Notes: generated by a model from the letters alone, not told the origin. Shown: positions 16,388 through 25,673, counted from the first letter of the stretch. The stretch is 30,871 bases of DNA from JBBTCJ01 sp038043285 (GCA_038043285.1 JBBTCJ010000134.1:1-30871); one strand, 5' to 3'. Translations and numbers: made by a program.

Positions 16388-17302
16388 CTAACCAACGACA
16401 CTCCGGATCGCCGTCACGAAGTCTGCGCACGCCGTACGCACGGCCTCGCGCCAGTCGGGGATGTCGCGGTATGCAGGCTCATTGCAGGCGAAAATCACGC
16501 TACGCGAGGCGGCCACGATCGCCCCCGTGCCGTCGGGTTTGAAGCACTTGGCAACCTCGTCGGCGGTCCGGCCCTGCGCCCCAAAGCCGGGGACGAGAAA
16601 CACGCAATGCGGCATCAACTCCCGAATGCGGACGGTGGACTCCAGATCGCGCGGCGAAACAACCGCACCGATGGAACTGTAGCCGTAATCTCCTATGAAC
16701 CCGTCACCGCACGCCCATTTCTCCACCAACCGTGCCACATGCTGACACACCGTCAGCCCGTCGGGTAGAACCAGCCCCTGGACTTCCGCAGCAGATGGGT
16801 TACTCGTCTGCACCAGAACGAACAATCCTCTCCCGTGCTTCCTGGCCACGTCGATAAACGGTTGAACGCCGTCAATGCCGAAATAGGGATTCACGGTAAT
16901 GGCGTCGGGGATGGTTTGGGGATCGACCCCGGCGCCCGATCCGTCCAATTGGGCAATGGCGTATTGCGTGGAGGTATGCCCGATGTCGGCCCGCTTCACG
17001 TCGCCGATGACGACCAGCCCGGCCTGGTGGGCCGCGCCGACCAGATCGTGGTACGCCCGAATGCCGTGTTCGTAGTAGGGTTCGAAGAAGGCGATGTTGA
17101 TCTTGATCGCGGGCACGAGCGGAGCGACCGCCTGAATGACCCCTCGGCCAAACGCCGTCAGCGCCTTCGCCGTCGCTGCAGGATCTCCGTCGGCGGCCGC
17201 GCGAAGCTCCGCGGGCAACTGTCCGATGAGCGGATCGAACCCCACGCACGCGGGGCTGCCCTTGGCGCGAATGGCCGCCTGCAATCGGTCGGCGAAGTTC
17301 AT
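16388..17302 (-). CDS. pyrF: Orotidine 5'-phosphate decarboxylase (PyrF, type 2)
   Basis: The enzyme decarboxylates OMP to UMP, the last step of de novo pyrimidine synthesis, in the cytoplasm. The 304-residue product starts MNFADRLQAAI and has CVGFDPL, KINIAFFE, and the catalytic IGDVKRADIGHTS (Asp101, Lys103, Asp106). VNPYFGIDG, VLVQTSNPS and FLVPGFGAQG near the C-terminus form the phosphate-binding end of the TIM barrel. The length and the DVKRADIG context fit the longer type 2 PyrF subfamily rather than the ~230-residue E. coli form. The ATG at 17302 fits family N-termini; a GTG two codons upstream is possible. No strong ribosome binding site is seen. The pilin gene lies upstream in the same orientation, separated by 168 bp with an inverted repeat. 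Confidence 0.95.
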   Translation of the reverse strand: MNFADRLQAAIRAKGSPACVGFDPLIGQLPAELRAAADGDPAATAKALTAFGRGVIQAVAPLVPAIKINIAFFEPYYEHGIRAYHDLVGAAHQAGLVVIGDVKRADIGHTSTQYAIAQLDGSGAGVDPQTIPDAITVNPYFGIDGVQPFIDVARKHGRGLFVLVQTSNPSAAEVQGLVLPDGLTVCQHVARLVEKWACGDGFIGDYGYSSIGAVVSPRDLESTVRIRELMPHCVFLVPGFGAQGRTADEVAKCFKPDGTGAIVAASRSVIFACNEPAYRDIPDWREAVRTACADFVTAIRSVVG

Positions 17303-17358
17303 GGACACAACCTACGACCGACGCAAACACTCCGCAACCGGCCTACCACGGTTTCACG

Positions 17359-17390
17359 ATCGCCGGGCGATGGATGGGGCACCCGGCGAT
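17359..17390. repeat. Inverted repeat between the prepilin gene and pyrF
   Basis: ATCGCCGGG (17359-17367) and CCCGGCGAT (17382-17390) are perfect 9-bp arms with a 14-base loop. There is no T-tract on either side. It could end the pilin transcript weakly, act in the pyrF leader, or be a dispersed element. Confidence 0.5.
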
Positions 17391-17425
17391 CCGGAACTTC
17401 GAAAGAGGTGAAACGCCGAACAGAA

Positions 17426-17447
17426 CCGCGACAGAATGGAGCGGTCC
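17426..17447 (-). repeat. Dispersed 22-bp repeat, copy 2
   Basis: This stretch, CCGCGACAGAATGG followed by AGCGGTCC, is the exact reverse complement of 5574-5595, some 12 kb away. It lies in the gap between pyrF and the prepilin gene. It belongs to the family whose commoner form is CCGCTCCCTNACGGTCGCGG. Confidence 0.7.
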
Positions 17448-17470
17448 ATCTCGGTTTGCGTGAAAAGATT

Positions 17471-18481
17471 TCAATCCTGCGTCCAGGCTCGATCGACGTG
17501 GTCAAGAGAGAAGAATCGATTGTCGCCGTCGAAGTTGACGACTCCGTCATCGTCGAGGTGATACCCAAGGTCTTGAAGCGATTCGCTGCCCGCATGAGTG
17601 TCGACCCAAAGGACGTTGCCTCTTCCGGCGTGGCGAGGATGAATGGCCGTGCGTACCAGGTCGTCGCCGTCAAATCCCGCCATTTCGCCGTTGACCGCAT
17701 CGACGCGCGGCGGATCGAGATTGAACCCCTCATTGCCGTACGACTCAACGCGACGCCCGCTTCGCCCGTCGCCGAAAAGATTGTCCACGTATTCCGCCCG
17801 AGCTCCGGTGCGGAAGGAAGCCGCCGTCCCCATCGAATCGCCGATGGCCACGCACTCCGCCGGCGACCGCACCTGCGACAGCACGATCGGCCAATTCTTG
17901 TAGGACGTCGGCTTCTGCTCGTCGATCAACCTTGCGTTGCCGAGGAACTGGTAATTATAGCCGTAGGATCCGTTGCGCTCGTCGGTCCAATCCGGCGTCT
18001 CGGAGCATACATAGGCGGAACTCGCATAGTTCTGCCGATCTCCCGGCTGACCGAAGCGATCCACGTCCTTGCGGCTGGGCTGGGGATCGTCGAAGGGTTT
18101 CAGTCCGACCTCGTGGCCCATCATGGCCAGGAACGCGGGGCGGTACTTCACGCCTCCCTCGATGCGCAGTCGCCAGTTGTCGTCGTCCACTTTCGGCATG
18201 CGCGCGGGGGGTAGAACGTCACGGTTGGCGTTGGTGTACAGCACCAATCCCTGCCCCAACGTGCGCAGGCGCGTCAGACAGACGGCGGACTTGGCCATGG
18301 CTCGGGAACGTGACAGGGCCGGAATCAGCACCGAGACCAGCACGCCGATGATCGCGATGACCACCAGCACCTCAATCAGCGTGAACGCCGCCGTGTGCCC
18401 GCACCTTCGGCAAAACTTCGCTTGGGGATTCCCCCCGCCGCGGATCCATCGGCAATCGGTAAACGGCGTTTGGCCATCCAT
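17471..18481 (-). CDS. Type IV prepilin-like protein (planctomycete pseudopilin type)
   Basis: The 336-residue product has the prepilin N-terminal signature HTAAFTLIEVLVVIAIIGV. A prepilin peptidase would cut at Ala32/Phe33, leaving an N-methylated Phe and Glu at mature position 5 (Glu37). It then has a single hydrophobic helix and a large extracellular domain. The preceding basic leader, including CRRCGH, is about 32 residues. Near the C-terminus HAGRGNVLWVDTHA resembles the H-X9-DG motif of planctomycete DUF1559-type proteins, with DT in place of DG. The start ATG at 18481 is preferred to the open frame running to 18697, which overlaps the divergent rsgA gene. An ATG at 18477 is in another frame. 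It is probably a pilus or type II secretion-like pseudopilin. Confidence 0.85.
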   Translation of the reverse strand: MDGQTPFTDCRWIRGGGNPQAKFCRRCGHTAAFTLIEVLVVIAIIGVLVSVLIPALSRSRAMAKSAVCLTRLRTLGQGLVLYTNANRDVLPPARMPKVDDDNWRLRIEGGVKYRPAFLAMMGHEVGLKPFDDPQPSRKDVDRFGQPGDRQNYASSAYVCSETPDWTDERNGSYGYNYQFLGNARLIDEQKPTSYKNWPIVLSQVRSPAECVAIGDSMGTAASFRTGARAEYVDNLFGDGRSGRRVESYGNEGFNLDPPRVDAVNGEMAGFDGDDLVRTAIHPRHAGRGNVLWVDTHAGSESLQDLGYHLDDDGVVNFDGDNRFFSLDHVDRAWTQD

Positions 18482-18524
18482 GCGGCTTGACAGCTTACTC
18501 CAAGCCGTCGAACAATGTCCGTGG

Positions 18525-19676
18525 ATGAGCACGCCCCCCGGTAAGAAACCGTCGAAACAAGGAAAAAAGGTTCGCGTGCCGTTTCGGCGGAACCGCGGCG
18601 TCCGACCCCGGGACAAGGACTGGACCGACCGCGTCCGCGACGGGGCGCCGGGGGGCGCGGACTCACCGCAAGGTGAGCGGGTCGTCGCCAAGGGCAACCT
18701 GTCTCGTCACCGAACGATCATCGTCGGCGACGACGACCTCCACGCCGCCGAGTCCGCTCGAGGCGTGGTGATTGCGGTGCGCGGACTGTTTGCCGACGTC
18801 GACGACGGGACGCACATCCGCCCTTGCACGATTCGCCGTATCCTTCGTACTCGGAAGATCGACGGTCGCAGCCCGGTCATCGTCGGTGATCGTGTCTGCT
18901 TTACGCTCACTCCGCAGGTCACCGGCAAGGGTGAGGAAGGGGTCATCGAACGGGTCGAACCGCGCACCGGACAATTGCAGCGCCTGGCCGGGCGGCGGTT
19001 GCACACCATGGTCGCCAACGTCGATCAAGTCGTGATCGTCAGCTCGGCGGCCGAGCCTGACCCCAAGCCGCACCTGCTCGATCGATACATCGTGGCCGCC
19101 CACCACGGAGGCATGGCCCCGGTGATCTGCATGAACAAGATCGATCTCGACTCCCACGGCGAGGCCGCCTCGATCCTCGACCGCTACCAATCGCTGGGTT
19201 ACATCACCCTGCCCTGCAGCGCCGCGACCGGGGAAGGAATTGACCGCCTCAAGGACACGTTGAGAAACCGTTCCAGCGCCATCGCCGGACAGAGCGGCGT
19301 TGGGAAAAGCTCGTTGCTCAACGCGGTTCAACCCGGGCTGAACCTCGCTACGGCCGAGGTCACGGACCAAACCGGCAAGGGGAAGCACACGACCACGACG
19401 GCCCGCCTGCTTCGGCTCCAGATCGGAGGGTACGTCGTAGACACCCCCGGCATCCGCTCCTTCGACGTGACCATCGTCCCGTCCGGGGAACTGGAGGCCT
19501 ACTTCGTCGAGTTCGTCGAATTGGTCTCCCAATGCAGATTCCCCGGCTGCACCCACACCCACGAGACCGAGTGCGCAATCCAGGACGCGGTCGAGGACGG
19601 GGTCATCCACCCCGATCGCTATGCGACCTACGCGTTACTTTTCCAGGAGGCCCGCGACCGCGAGCGGCGGTGGTAG
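18525..19676 (+). CDS. rsgA: Ribosome small-subunit biogenesis GTPase RsgA
   Basis: RsgA is a circularly permuted GTPase that checks late 30S subunit maturation. The 383-residue product has a basic N-terminal tail and an OB-fold region (about 78-150). The permuted G motifs follow in the order G4 MNKID (203-207), G1 GQSGVGKSS (255-263) and G3 DTPG (306-309). A C-terminal zinc site uses Cys337, Cys342, His344 and Cys350 (CRFPGCTHTHETEC). All signature residues are present. The ATG at 18525 leaves a 43-bp gap to the divergent prepilin gene. No strong ribosome binding site is seen. The frame is open far upstream, but that part is antisense to the prepilin gene and is not coding. Confidence 0.95.
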   Translation: MSTPPGKKPSKQGKKVRVPFRRNRGVRPRDKDWTDRVRDGAPGGADSPQGERVVAKGNLSRHRTIIVGDDDLHAAESARGVVIAVRGLFADVDDGTHIRPCTIRRILRTRKIDGRSPVIVGDRVCFTLTPQVTGKGEEGVIERVEPRTGQLQRLAGRRLHTMVANVDQVVIVSSAAEPDPKPHLLDRYIVAAHHGGMAPVICMNKIDLDSHGEAASILDRYQSLGYITLPCSAATGEGIDRLKDTLRNRSSAIAGQSGVGKSSLLNAVQPGLNLATAEVTDQTGKGKHTTTTARLLRLQIGGYVVDTPGIRSFDVTIVPSGELEAYFVEFVELVSQCRFPGCTHTHETECAIQDAVEDGVIHPDRYATYALLFQEARDRERRW

Positions 19677-19752
19677 GGGGTCGGGGTCCGTTGGTCACAA
19701 TCCCATACCCGCGTTTTTCGCCATTCTCCATTCACGCTTCGCCATTCGTCCC

Positions 19753-19780
19753 TTTACCGACACCTGTAGTCCGTGATAAT
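19753..19780 (+). promoter_or_regulatory. Candidate promoter of the pseudopilin operon
   Basis: TTTACC (19753-19758) and GATAAT (19775-19780, five of six to consensus) are 16 bp apart. The implied start, near 19787, leaves a short leader with AGGG just before the ATG at 19804. Prediction by eye. Confidence 0.4.
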
Positions 19781-19803
19781 GGGGCTGGGCGAACGCAGGG
19801 TCG

Positions 19804-21402
19804 ATGTTGGCTCAGGGCACGTTCCAGGCTCCGCGTCGGAGACGTAACTTTTTGTTTGATAAAAGATTACAACTGATTTCCCGCTCCGCGTACCGCCGCG
19901 CCGCCTTCTCCCTGGCGGAGTTGGTTGTGGCCATCGGGATTCTCTTACTGATGTTGTCGTTGGCCGGACAAGTGTTCAGCTTCACTGTACGATCGACCGG
20001 ACAGGCGACGGCGTTCACGGAGGTCAATCAGGCATTGCGGCTGTTCGAGGACACGCTCCGCGACGACCTGCGGCACGCGATCCCCGGGCAGACCATGCTT
20101 CTGATTCAAGGGAACCCGGTCAACGCCTACTGGACCTTGGCCGGCAAGGAGGCCGACCCCGGCGGAAACCCCGCCGACGGCTACCCTCACCCGGCCGATT
20201 CGGGAAGAGAAGATGACCAGGGAAGACTCCTCCCGCCGCGGGCGGACATGCTCATGTTCTTCGCCGCGCGGAAGGACAAGAGCTATCAGAACTCGCAACT
20301 GCCCAGCAGGGTTCAACAAGTGCTGTACGGGCACGCGGAGCTTGGCCAGTATACCCAGGATCTAGCGGTCGCGGGAAACAAGGTTGCGTACAAGTTCGAA
20401 CCAGGGCTGGAGGCAGTCCCGCTGGAGGCTAACACAAAGTACCCCTCCATCACCGCAATCTCGCCGGTGCCGGCTTCGCAATGGCACTTGGCGCGCGGTG
20501 CGACCCGGATGGTTCCGCAACTGGCCCCGACTCCGGCGACGAACACGCCTCTGGATAGCACAAAACTGCTTCAACTCCGACAAGGCGCCGTGGATACCGT
20601 AGGGCAGTTTCCCTTTGAGGAAGTCATCCTCCGCCCCTCGCCGTTCAGCCCCTCGCCGTGGTTCTTGCCGGCGTGGTTGTTGTCCGATCCGGGCGACCCG
20701 GACTGGCAGCCGCCGTACGCGAGGAGTCAACTCGACGTGACGCCGCCGCCGCTGCTGGGCGACCGCATCGGGCATTACATGTTGCCCAATTGCGCATCGT
20801 TCAAGGTCGAGTGGACGCTGGACCCGCGGAGCGAGTTCGTAGCCGGGCGACTTAACGGCATCGGCGAGATGCTTTGGTTCGACCCCGGCGACCTGGGCGA
20901 CCCGACCAAGGCCAACGACGATGACCCGCTGCGATCGCTGCAAGCGCGGATCGACGCATTGAAGAAGGGGGCGAAGAACTGTCCGTCAAAAGAGCCGGAG
21001 CGCGCCCTCTGCCAGAACCTCGAAAGCCTTCTGGCGGCCGACTACGCCGACGGCTCGTACTACTACGATGCGGGAAGCCAAGAGTATTTTCCGATGAAGT
21101 ACTCACTCTCCGATCGCTTCCGTGGACCCAACTTCCCCGACCCCAATCCGGATCCCGAGTCGCTGCCCTGGCCTCAGCTTTCCGCCGACGGCAAGCGGCC
21201 CAACCTGGCAGTGTTCACCGCCGGCCGGCCCACGCTTGGACCCAACGTCACGGGAACCCCGGATCCCGACGCCGATTACTTCAACACCGTGCCCGACCCG
21301 ATGTTCCCGTCGGCCTTGCGGATCACCGTGGACGTGTTGGATGCGGCGCAACGACTGGAACGGCCGATTCGGCACGTCATGGTGATTCCGATCGGACAAT
21401 GA
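19804..21402 (+). CDS. Minor pseudopilin (GspJ-like) with large extracellular domain
   Basis: The 532-residue product carries a prepilin signature YRRAAFSLAELVVAIGILLL. Cleavage is predicted at Ala34/Phe35, with Glu39 at mature position 5, followed by a single hydrophobic helix. As in the other prepilin here, the residue before the cut is Ala rather than the usual Gly. The ectodomain (about 470 residues) is much larger than a typical ~200-residue GspJ. The GQATAFTEVNQALRLFEDTL stretch after the helix and the position before a GspK-like gene suggest a minor pseudopilin tip component. The stop overlaps the next start (ATGA at 21399-21402), indicating translational coupling. A short Pro/Asp-rich region lies near residues 440-460. 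The exact start is uncertain because AGGG is only three bases from the ATG. Confidence 0.75.
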   Translation: MLAQGTFQAPRRRRNFLFDKRLQLISRSAYRRAAFSLAELVVAIGILLLMLSLAGQVFSFTVRSTGQATAFTEVNQALRLFEDTLRDDLRHAIPGQTMLLIQGNPVNAYWTLAGKEADPGGNPADGYPHPADSGREDDQGRLLPPRADMLMFFAARKDKSYQNSQLPSRVQQVLYGHAELGQYTQDLAVAGNKVAYKFEPGLEAVPLEANTKYPSITAISPVPASQWHLARGATRMVPQLAPTPATNTPLDSTKLLQLRQGAVDTVGQFPFEEVILRPSPFSPSPWFLPAWLLSDPGDPDWQPPYARSQLDVTPPPLLGDRIGHYMLPNCASFKVEWTLDPRSEFVAGRLNGIGEMLWFDPGDLGDPTKANDDDPLRSLQARIDALKKGAKNCPSKEPERALCQNLESLLAADYADGSYYYDAGSQEYFPMKYSLSDRFRGPNFPDPNPDPESLPWPQLSADGKRPNLAVFTAGRPTLGPNVTGTPDPDADYFNTVPDPMFPSALRITVDVLDAAQRLERPIRHVMVIPIGQ

Positions 21403-24400
21403 GAGCGAGGATAAACGTGTACCCGGAATGTCGAATGCGGAATGAAGAATGTGGAATGAAGGCGACACGCCTGTCATTCAGCATTCCGCATTCAGCATTC
21501 CGCATTGCCGTTGGGCAATCGGCAATTGGACCGCTCCCTCACGGTCGCGGTACGGATGACAACAAAGACATCCGCTCCCTCACTGGTCGCGGTACGGATC
21601 GGCGTCGCGGATCGGTGCTGGTTTTGGTCATGACCCTTCTGGGCGTGTTGTTCGTGCTCGGGGTGGCGTTTCTGGCGACGATGAACTTTGAGGCCGACCT
21701 GATCGCGGCCGACGCCCGTCGCGACGAGACAAAGCGAAGCCTGTCGAGCGTTACCAGCGGACTCGGCTCGATGCTTCGAGACAACTTGTTCGACATGCCC
21801 TCAGCCGCAAGCAGCGAGAGCTTCGTGCCGTCGCTGTCTTCTTCCTATGCCGAGCTTCCCGGCTGGCACAACACCTTCAGCCCGGTCGAGCCGTACAGGG
21901 ATCCGGGATCGGACGGAATACTCTTCACGCCCGACGACCGCGTCACGTACCGCTGGTACGCCGATCCCCACGCAGGTCAGCGGCCGCACATGGGTCCGAC
22001 CTGGCCGGACAACCTGAAGGGTTACTCCCTGATCGACGTTCTCACCCCGAGCGGAACGGAGATTCCGGGCGAACCGGTTTTCGTCGACGCCGACGGGGAC
22101 GGCATCTCCGACGCACTTCGCGTGGAGGCCCGCGACCTGGGGATTTCCGAAGACGCGCTGGCGTCGCTTTCGACGCAGGTCAGTCCGCGAAGCAAGCCCG
22201 GCGGGATGGTCTACGCCGGTCTGCGCATCGTTCCGCACGGCGGCATGGTGAACCTCAATGCGTCTCACCCGAAGCTCATCGACACCGTATTCGCCGGAAC
22301 CTGCGGCGCGAATCCCTGCGACGTGATCAAGGCGGACGGAACCGCGAAATACAACTATTTCCTACACCGCCCGTCGCAACCGCCGCTTCCGGGACCGGCA
22401 AACAAGTACCTTTGGCCGGAGCATTACTCGTCGATGATCGAGGAGCCGCTGCTGCGTCGGCGAGGGCTGCTTCCGCCGCGAGCGTTCACGCCCTCGGTGT
22501 TGCACGGCAACCCGTTCTCCACCGACCCGGACGCGATCAACACGGGGACGTACGAAGGCGACATGGCCTTTCAGCTTTTCTGGCCCGCGGCGCAGGGGTA
22601 CGACAACGTCATCGAGAATCAGCACCGTTATCAGCCGTTTTCTCCGTGCACCGGCGATCCGAAGTTTCCGGGCGACTGCTACGAACCCAACGTGGACCTG
22701 TGGTCGGTTCTCAACGAGCCTTACACCTCCGTGAAGGCGAAGGGCAACCTGTCGGCCTACGATCGGCGGCACCTGGTCACCACGATCAGCTACGACGACC
22801 TGCTCTCTCGCGGCGGGCATTGGAAGGATTCTTCGCAGCCTGGATACGTCCAGGACGTCTTCGAGAAAATGGCGGAAGCGAATCGCGCGAATTTTGATCC
22901 CGGCTCGTGTCCGGAGGTGTTGGCGTTTGAATACCTCGACTATCCCGACACGCTGCCGACCCAGAGCAACTGCTGCCCGACGGATGGGAACTGCCAGACC
23001 AACCCCCGCAAGGGCAAGTTGCAGCTTAGCCTGCCGTTCCTCGACGAGCGGATTGCGGCGGTGAATGACATGATCTCCAAGGGCAAGACGGCGGAGGGCA
23101 ATTCGCTGCTGGCGCGGATTCAGCGGGTGATTCACGACTCCTTCTTCTTGCTGGTTCGCAACGCGGTGGGGCCGGAATGGGAGACGCGCCAACCGTGCAA
23201 ACCCTACGATCCGAACGCCCCCGCGTGTCCGCCGGGTACGGTGTGCGTGTTGACGAAGACCAGCAGCACCGAGGGGCGCTGCTCCTCCTCGGCTCCATAC
23301 TTCGACGACGTGAATTGCACCAACGACGCCGAATGCGACGCCGACGAGACGTGCAACACGGAATTCACGCCGGGTCTTTGCGTGGACCGCTGGACCGGTC
23401 AGCGTCGCAGTCAGGCAAGGTTGACGCGGACGGCCGCGGCGCTGACCGCGAATCTGCTGGACTTCGCCGACGCGGACGACTTCCCGACGCGAATCGCCCT
23501 GCGGACCTTCGACTTCAATCGCGGCATGTGCGAGAAAGGCTCCGGCGTCGAGGCGGGCCATCCATGTGCAAGCAAGTCGGACTGCGCGGGCGGCACATGC
23601 ACTCCGGCGGCCGGCTCCGCCGGGCGTGAAATCGACTTCGACGAGGCAACGCAGAAGCAGAAACCGATCTACGTCTACGGGCTGGAACACCAGCCGTACG
23701 TCACCGGCGTGGCGACGAAAACCAAAGACGATGAGACGGTCGAAGGCTGGGCCGTGGAACTGTTCAATCCCTACCTGACGGCCATTGATGCAACCGCGGC
23801 CGGCGTAAGCTATACGCTCCAGGTGTACAACTCCGCCGGTTCGCCCGGCCCGAAATACAAGCTCAACCACGTTCTTGAACCCAACGCCCCCGGTAAGAAA
23901 CCATTCCTGGTTCTTTCCAACAACATTCCGAACGGGGCTTTCAACCTTCGCGCGACAGGCTCTGTTCCGCCCGTGTCCATGGGGCTGTCGTTCAACAACG
24001 GATCAACGATCTATCTGGTTCGAGAGCATGATTTCGACGGTCCGGGAGGTGAGCCGCCAACGCCGATCGTAGTGGATCAGTTTGACATTCCACAATCCAG
24101 TCAAGTCGGCGCAAACGGCACGCTCCCCGACACGACGTTTTCAACATTCCGCGCCGTTCGTCAGGACTCGCCGTGGTTGTGCACAGTTCCCGTGCTTTCC
24201 GGGGATAGCCCCGACCAGACGTTGGGCAGCTGGCGGAACGGTCCACTGAACGTTTATCCCGTCGAGGTGAACTTCGCCGACACCGGCCGACTGGGCATGC
24301 CGTATCCGTCGAGCGTGCTTCCCCCACCGGCGTTCCCGACGACGGGGTCGATGTTGCTCATCATGCGCCACGCCAATCGCTCGCTGGAGGACATGAGCGC

Positions 24401-25640
24401 CGCGACGATCCAGGGGTTGCCCGCGGGGAAGGCGCGGAAGCTGGCCTTCACCACGCGGCTTGACGAGCAGACGCCGTACACGATGGCCATCAAAAACGCG
24501 ATGGGGAACGTGGAGCAGCTCACGCCGACTCCGCCGCTCCCGTCGTCGCAGGAGATTGACAACGGGAGAATGCCGATCTTCGACACCGGCGAACCCGACC
24601 AGAACTTTCGGGAGATGTATCACGCCCATCTCATGGCCCCGTATCTGACCCCCGCGTGGGATCCGAGCGCCTGGAAGGGTTACGACCCGACGACCTGGCC
24701 CAAGATCGGCGACCTCAACGCCCTGCCGTGGGGGCAACTGGTGTTTGACTACTTCACGGCCTTGCCGCTTTCGAGCCTGGGGCCTTATCCGGTGTGCCCG
24801 GCCGGGATGCCGGTTGCGGATTGCACGAAACTCAGGCCCAAGGCGGAATCGCAGCCGCGGGTCGATCAGGACGGGCTTCGGGTCCACGGGCGGATCAACG
24901 TCAATGCGGCCCCGTGGACGGTGCTGCAAGGGTTGCCCCTGATTCCGATGACGAAAATCCCGCTGGCTTTCCGACCGCAGATCGCGGCGGCAATCGGAAT
25001 CCCCGATGACTCACCTGAAGCAGGGACGGTCGGCTTCGCCCTGGCGCAGGCGATGGTCGCGTATCGGGAGATTGGGGCGATCGGCGACACGGGGAACGAC
25101 ACCGGCGACTACAACGATGGAACGCCGTTCGGCGGTCCGCCCTCGCCACCTGATCCAACGAAGTGGTATGGGCGTGGTTGGAATCTGGAGGCGGACCCGA
25201 AGGCAACGCCTCCCAAGTCGAGTCCGGCCGCGCGTCGTGGCACGGGGTTCATGTCGATCGGGGAACTCGCCAACGTGCGGCACTTGGGGGCGAAGGACAA
25301 CTCTTACAGAATCGACGGCGGGCTGGTGAACGCCCAAACGGACACCAACAACTTCGAGAACTTCGTTGCGGCCGCGGCCAAGTTGATCGCCCTGGGCGAC
25401 TGGGTGAGCGTCCGCTCGCACGTCTTTACGGTCTATGGCCTGCTGCAAGGGGAGCGCGACGAGACGATCGTGAACTCGAACCCAAGCGTGCAGGAGCACC
25501 AGCGCATTGCGGACGTGCACTCCCGGGCCATTCGCTTCCAGGAGACCATCGATCGGCTGCCGACGTTGACCGGCAAGGCGTTGCCCACGCGGATCGGTGA
25601 GCGGACGACGGTGCGATACTCGGACCTTGACGAAGATTAG
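21399..25640 (+). CDS. Giant GspK/PilX-like pseudopilin-associated protein
   Basis: The 1413-residue product has a basic segment RRRGSVLVLVMTLLGVLFVL (from residue 68), resembling GspK/PilX N-termini. It has a Gly71/Ser72 site, no Glu5, and one transmembrane helix to about residue 93. AADARRDETKRSLSSVTSGL follows, the usual post-helix region. Later features are GspK-like: GMVNLNA, VHGRINVNAAPWTVLQGLP, and FMSIGELANVRHLGA near the end, seen in proteins annotated as helix-hairpin or GspK-like. Cys-rich inserts CCPTDGNC, CPPGTVC and CTNDAECDADETC lie in the middle. E. coli-type GspK is about 320 residues, so this is exceptionally large. Residues about 9-68 are translated from dispersed repeats at 21424-21599, so the leader before the helix is odd. 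The ATG overlaps the preceding stop. It is probably a secretion pseudopilus tip or surface protein. Confidence 0.75.
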   Translation: MRARINVYPECRMRNEECGMKATRLSFSIPHSAFRIAVGQSAIGPLPHGRGTDDNKDIRSLTGRGTDRRRGSVLVLVMTLLGVLFVLGVAFLATMNFEADLIAADARRDETKRSLSSVTSGLGSMLRDNLFDMPSAASSESFVPSLSSSYAELPGWHNTFSPVEPYRDPGSDGILFTPDDRVTYRWYADPHAGQRPHMGPTWPDNLKGYSLIDVLTPSGTEIPGEPVFVDADGDGISDALRVEARDLGISEDALASLSTQVSPRSKPGGMVYAGLRIVPHGGMVNLNASHPKLIDTVFAGTCGANPCDVIKADGTAKYNYFLHRPSQPPLPGPANKYLWPEHYSSMIEEPLLRRRGLLPPRAFTPSVLHGNPFSTDPDAINTGTYEGDMAFQLFWPAAQGYDNVIENQHRYQPFSPCTGDPKFPGDCYEPNVDLWSVLNEPYTSVKAKGNLSAYDRRHLVTTISYDDLLSRGGHWKDSSQPGYVQDVFEKMAEANRANFDPGSCPEVLAFEYLDYPDTLPTQSNCCPTDGNCQTNPRKGKLQLSLPFLDERIAAVNDMISKGKTAEGNSLLARIQRVIHDSFFLLVRNAVGPEWETRQPCKPYDPNAPACPPGTVCVLTKTSSTEGRCSSSAPYFDDVNCTNDAECDADETCNTEFTPGLCVDRWTGQRRSQARLTRTAAALTANLLDFADADDFPTRIALRTFDFNRGMCEKGSGVEAGHPCASKSDCAGGTCTPAAGSAGREIDFDEATQKQKPIYVYGLEHQPYVTGVATKTKDDETVEGWAVELFNPYLTAIDATAAGVSYTLQVYNSAGSPGPKYKLNHVLEPNAPGKKPFLVLSNNIPNGAFNLRATGSVPPVSMGLSFNNGSTIYLVREHDFDGPGGEPPTPIVVDQFDIPQSSQVGANGTLPDTTFSTFRAVRQDSPWLCTVPVLSGDSPDQTLGSWRNGPLNVYPVEVNFADTGRLGMPYPSSVLPPPAFPTTGSMLLIMRHANRSLEDMSAATIQGLPAGKARKLAFTTRLDEQTPYTMAIKNAMGNVEQLTPTPPLPSSQEIDNGRMPIFDTGEPDQNFREMYHAHLMAPYLTPAWDPSAWKGYDPTTWPKIGDLNALPWGQLVFDYFTALPLSSLGPYPVCPAGMPVADCTKLRPKAESQPRVDQDGLRVHGRINVNAAPWTVLQGLPLIPMTKIPLAFRPQIAAAIGIPDDSPEAGTVGFALAQAMVAYREIGAIGDTGNDTGDYNDGTPFGGPPSPPDPTKWYGRGWNLEADPKATPPKSSPAARRGTGFMSIGELANVRHLGAKDNSYRIDGGLVNAQTDTNNFENFVAAAAKLIALGDWVSVRSHVFTVYGLLQGERDETIVNSNPSVQEHQRIADVHSRAIRFQETIDRLPTLTGKALPTRIGERTTVRYSDLDED
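21424..21599. repeat. Cluster of dispersed repeats inside the start of the GspK-like gene
   Basis: Three repeat types are packed together. First, an inverted array has AATGCGGAATGAAGAATG (21434-21451) against GCATTCCGCATTCAGCATTC (21481-21500) and could form a long hairpin. Second, GGGCAATCGGCAATTGG (21513-21529) belongs to the CGATTG family. Third, there are two copies of the 22-bp family with a TACGGAT tail: 21528-21557 (CCGCTCCCTCACGGTCGCGG) and about 21573-21599 (CGCTCCCTCACTGGTCGCGG). The frame stays open through all of it. Confidence 0.8.
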
Positions 25641-25673
25641 CGAACCAACACCGCGAGATCTGCGGGTGAGCCA

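Noticed and set aside
22362..23870. 502-codon open frame on the minus strand
   Set aside because: It is antisense to the GspK-like gene and Arg/Val/Gly-rich with no recognisable domain.
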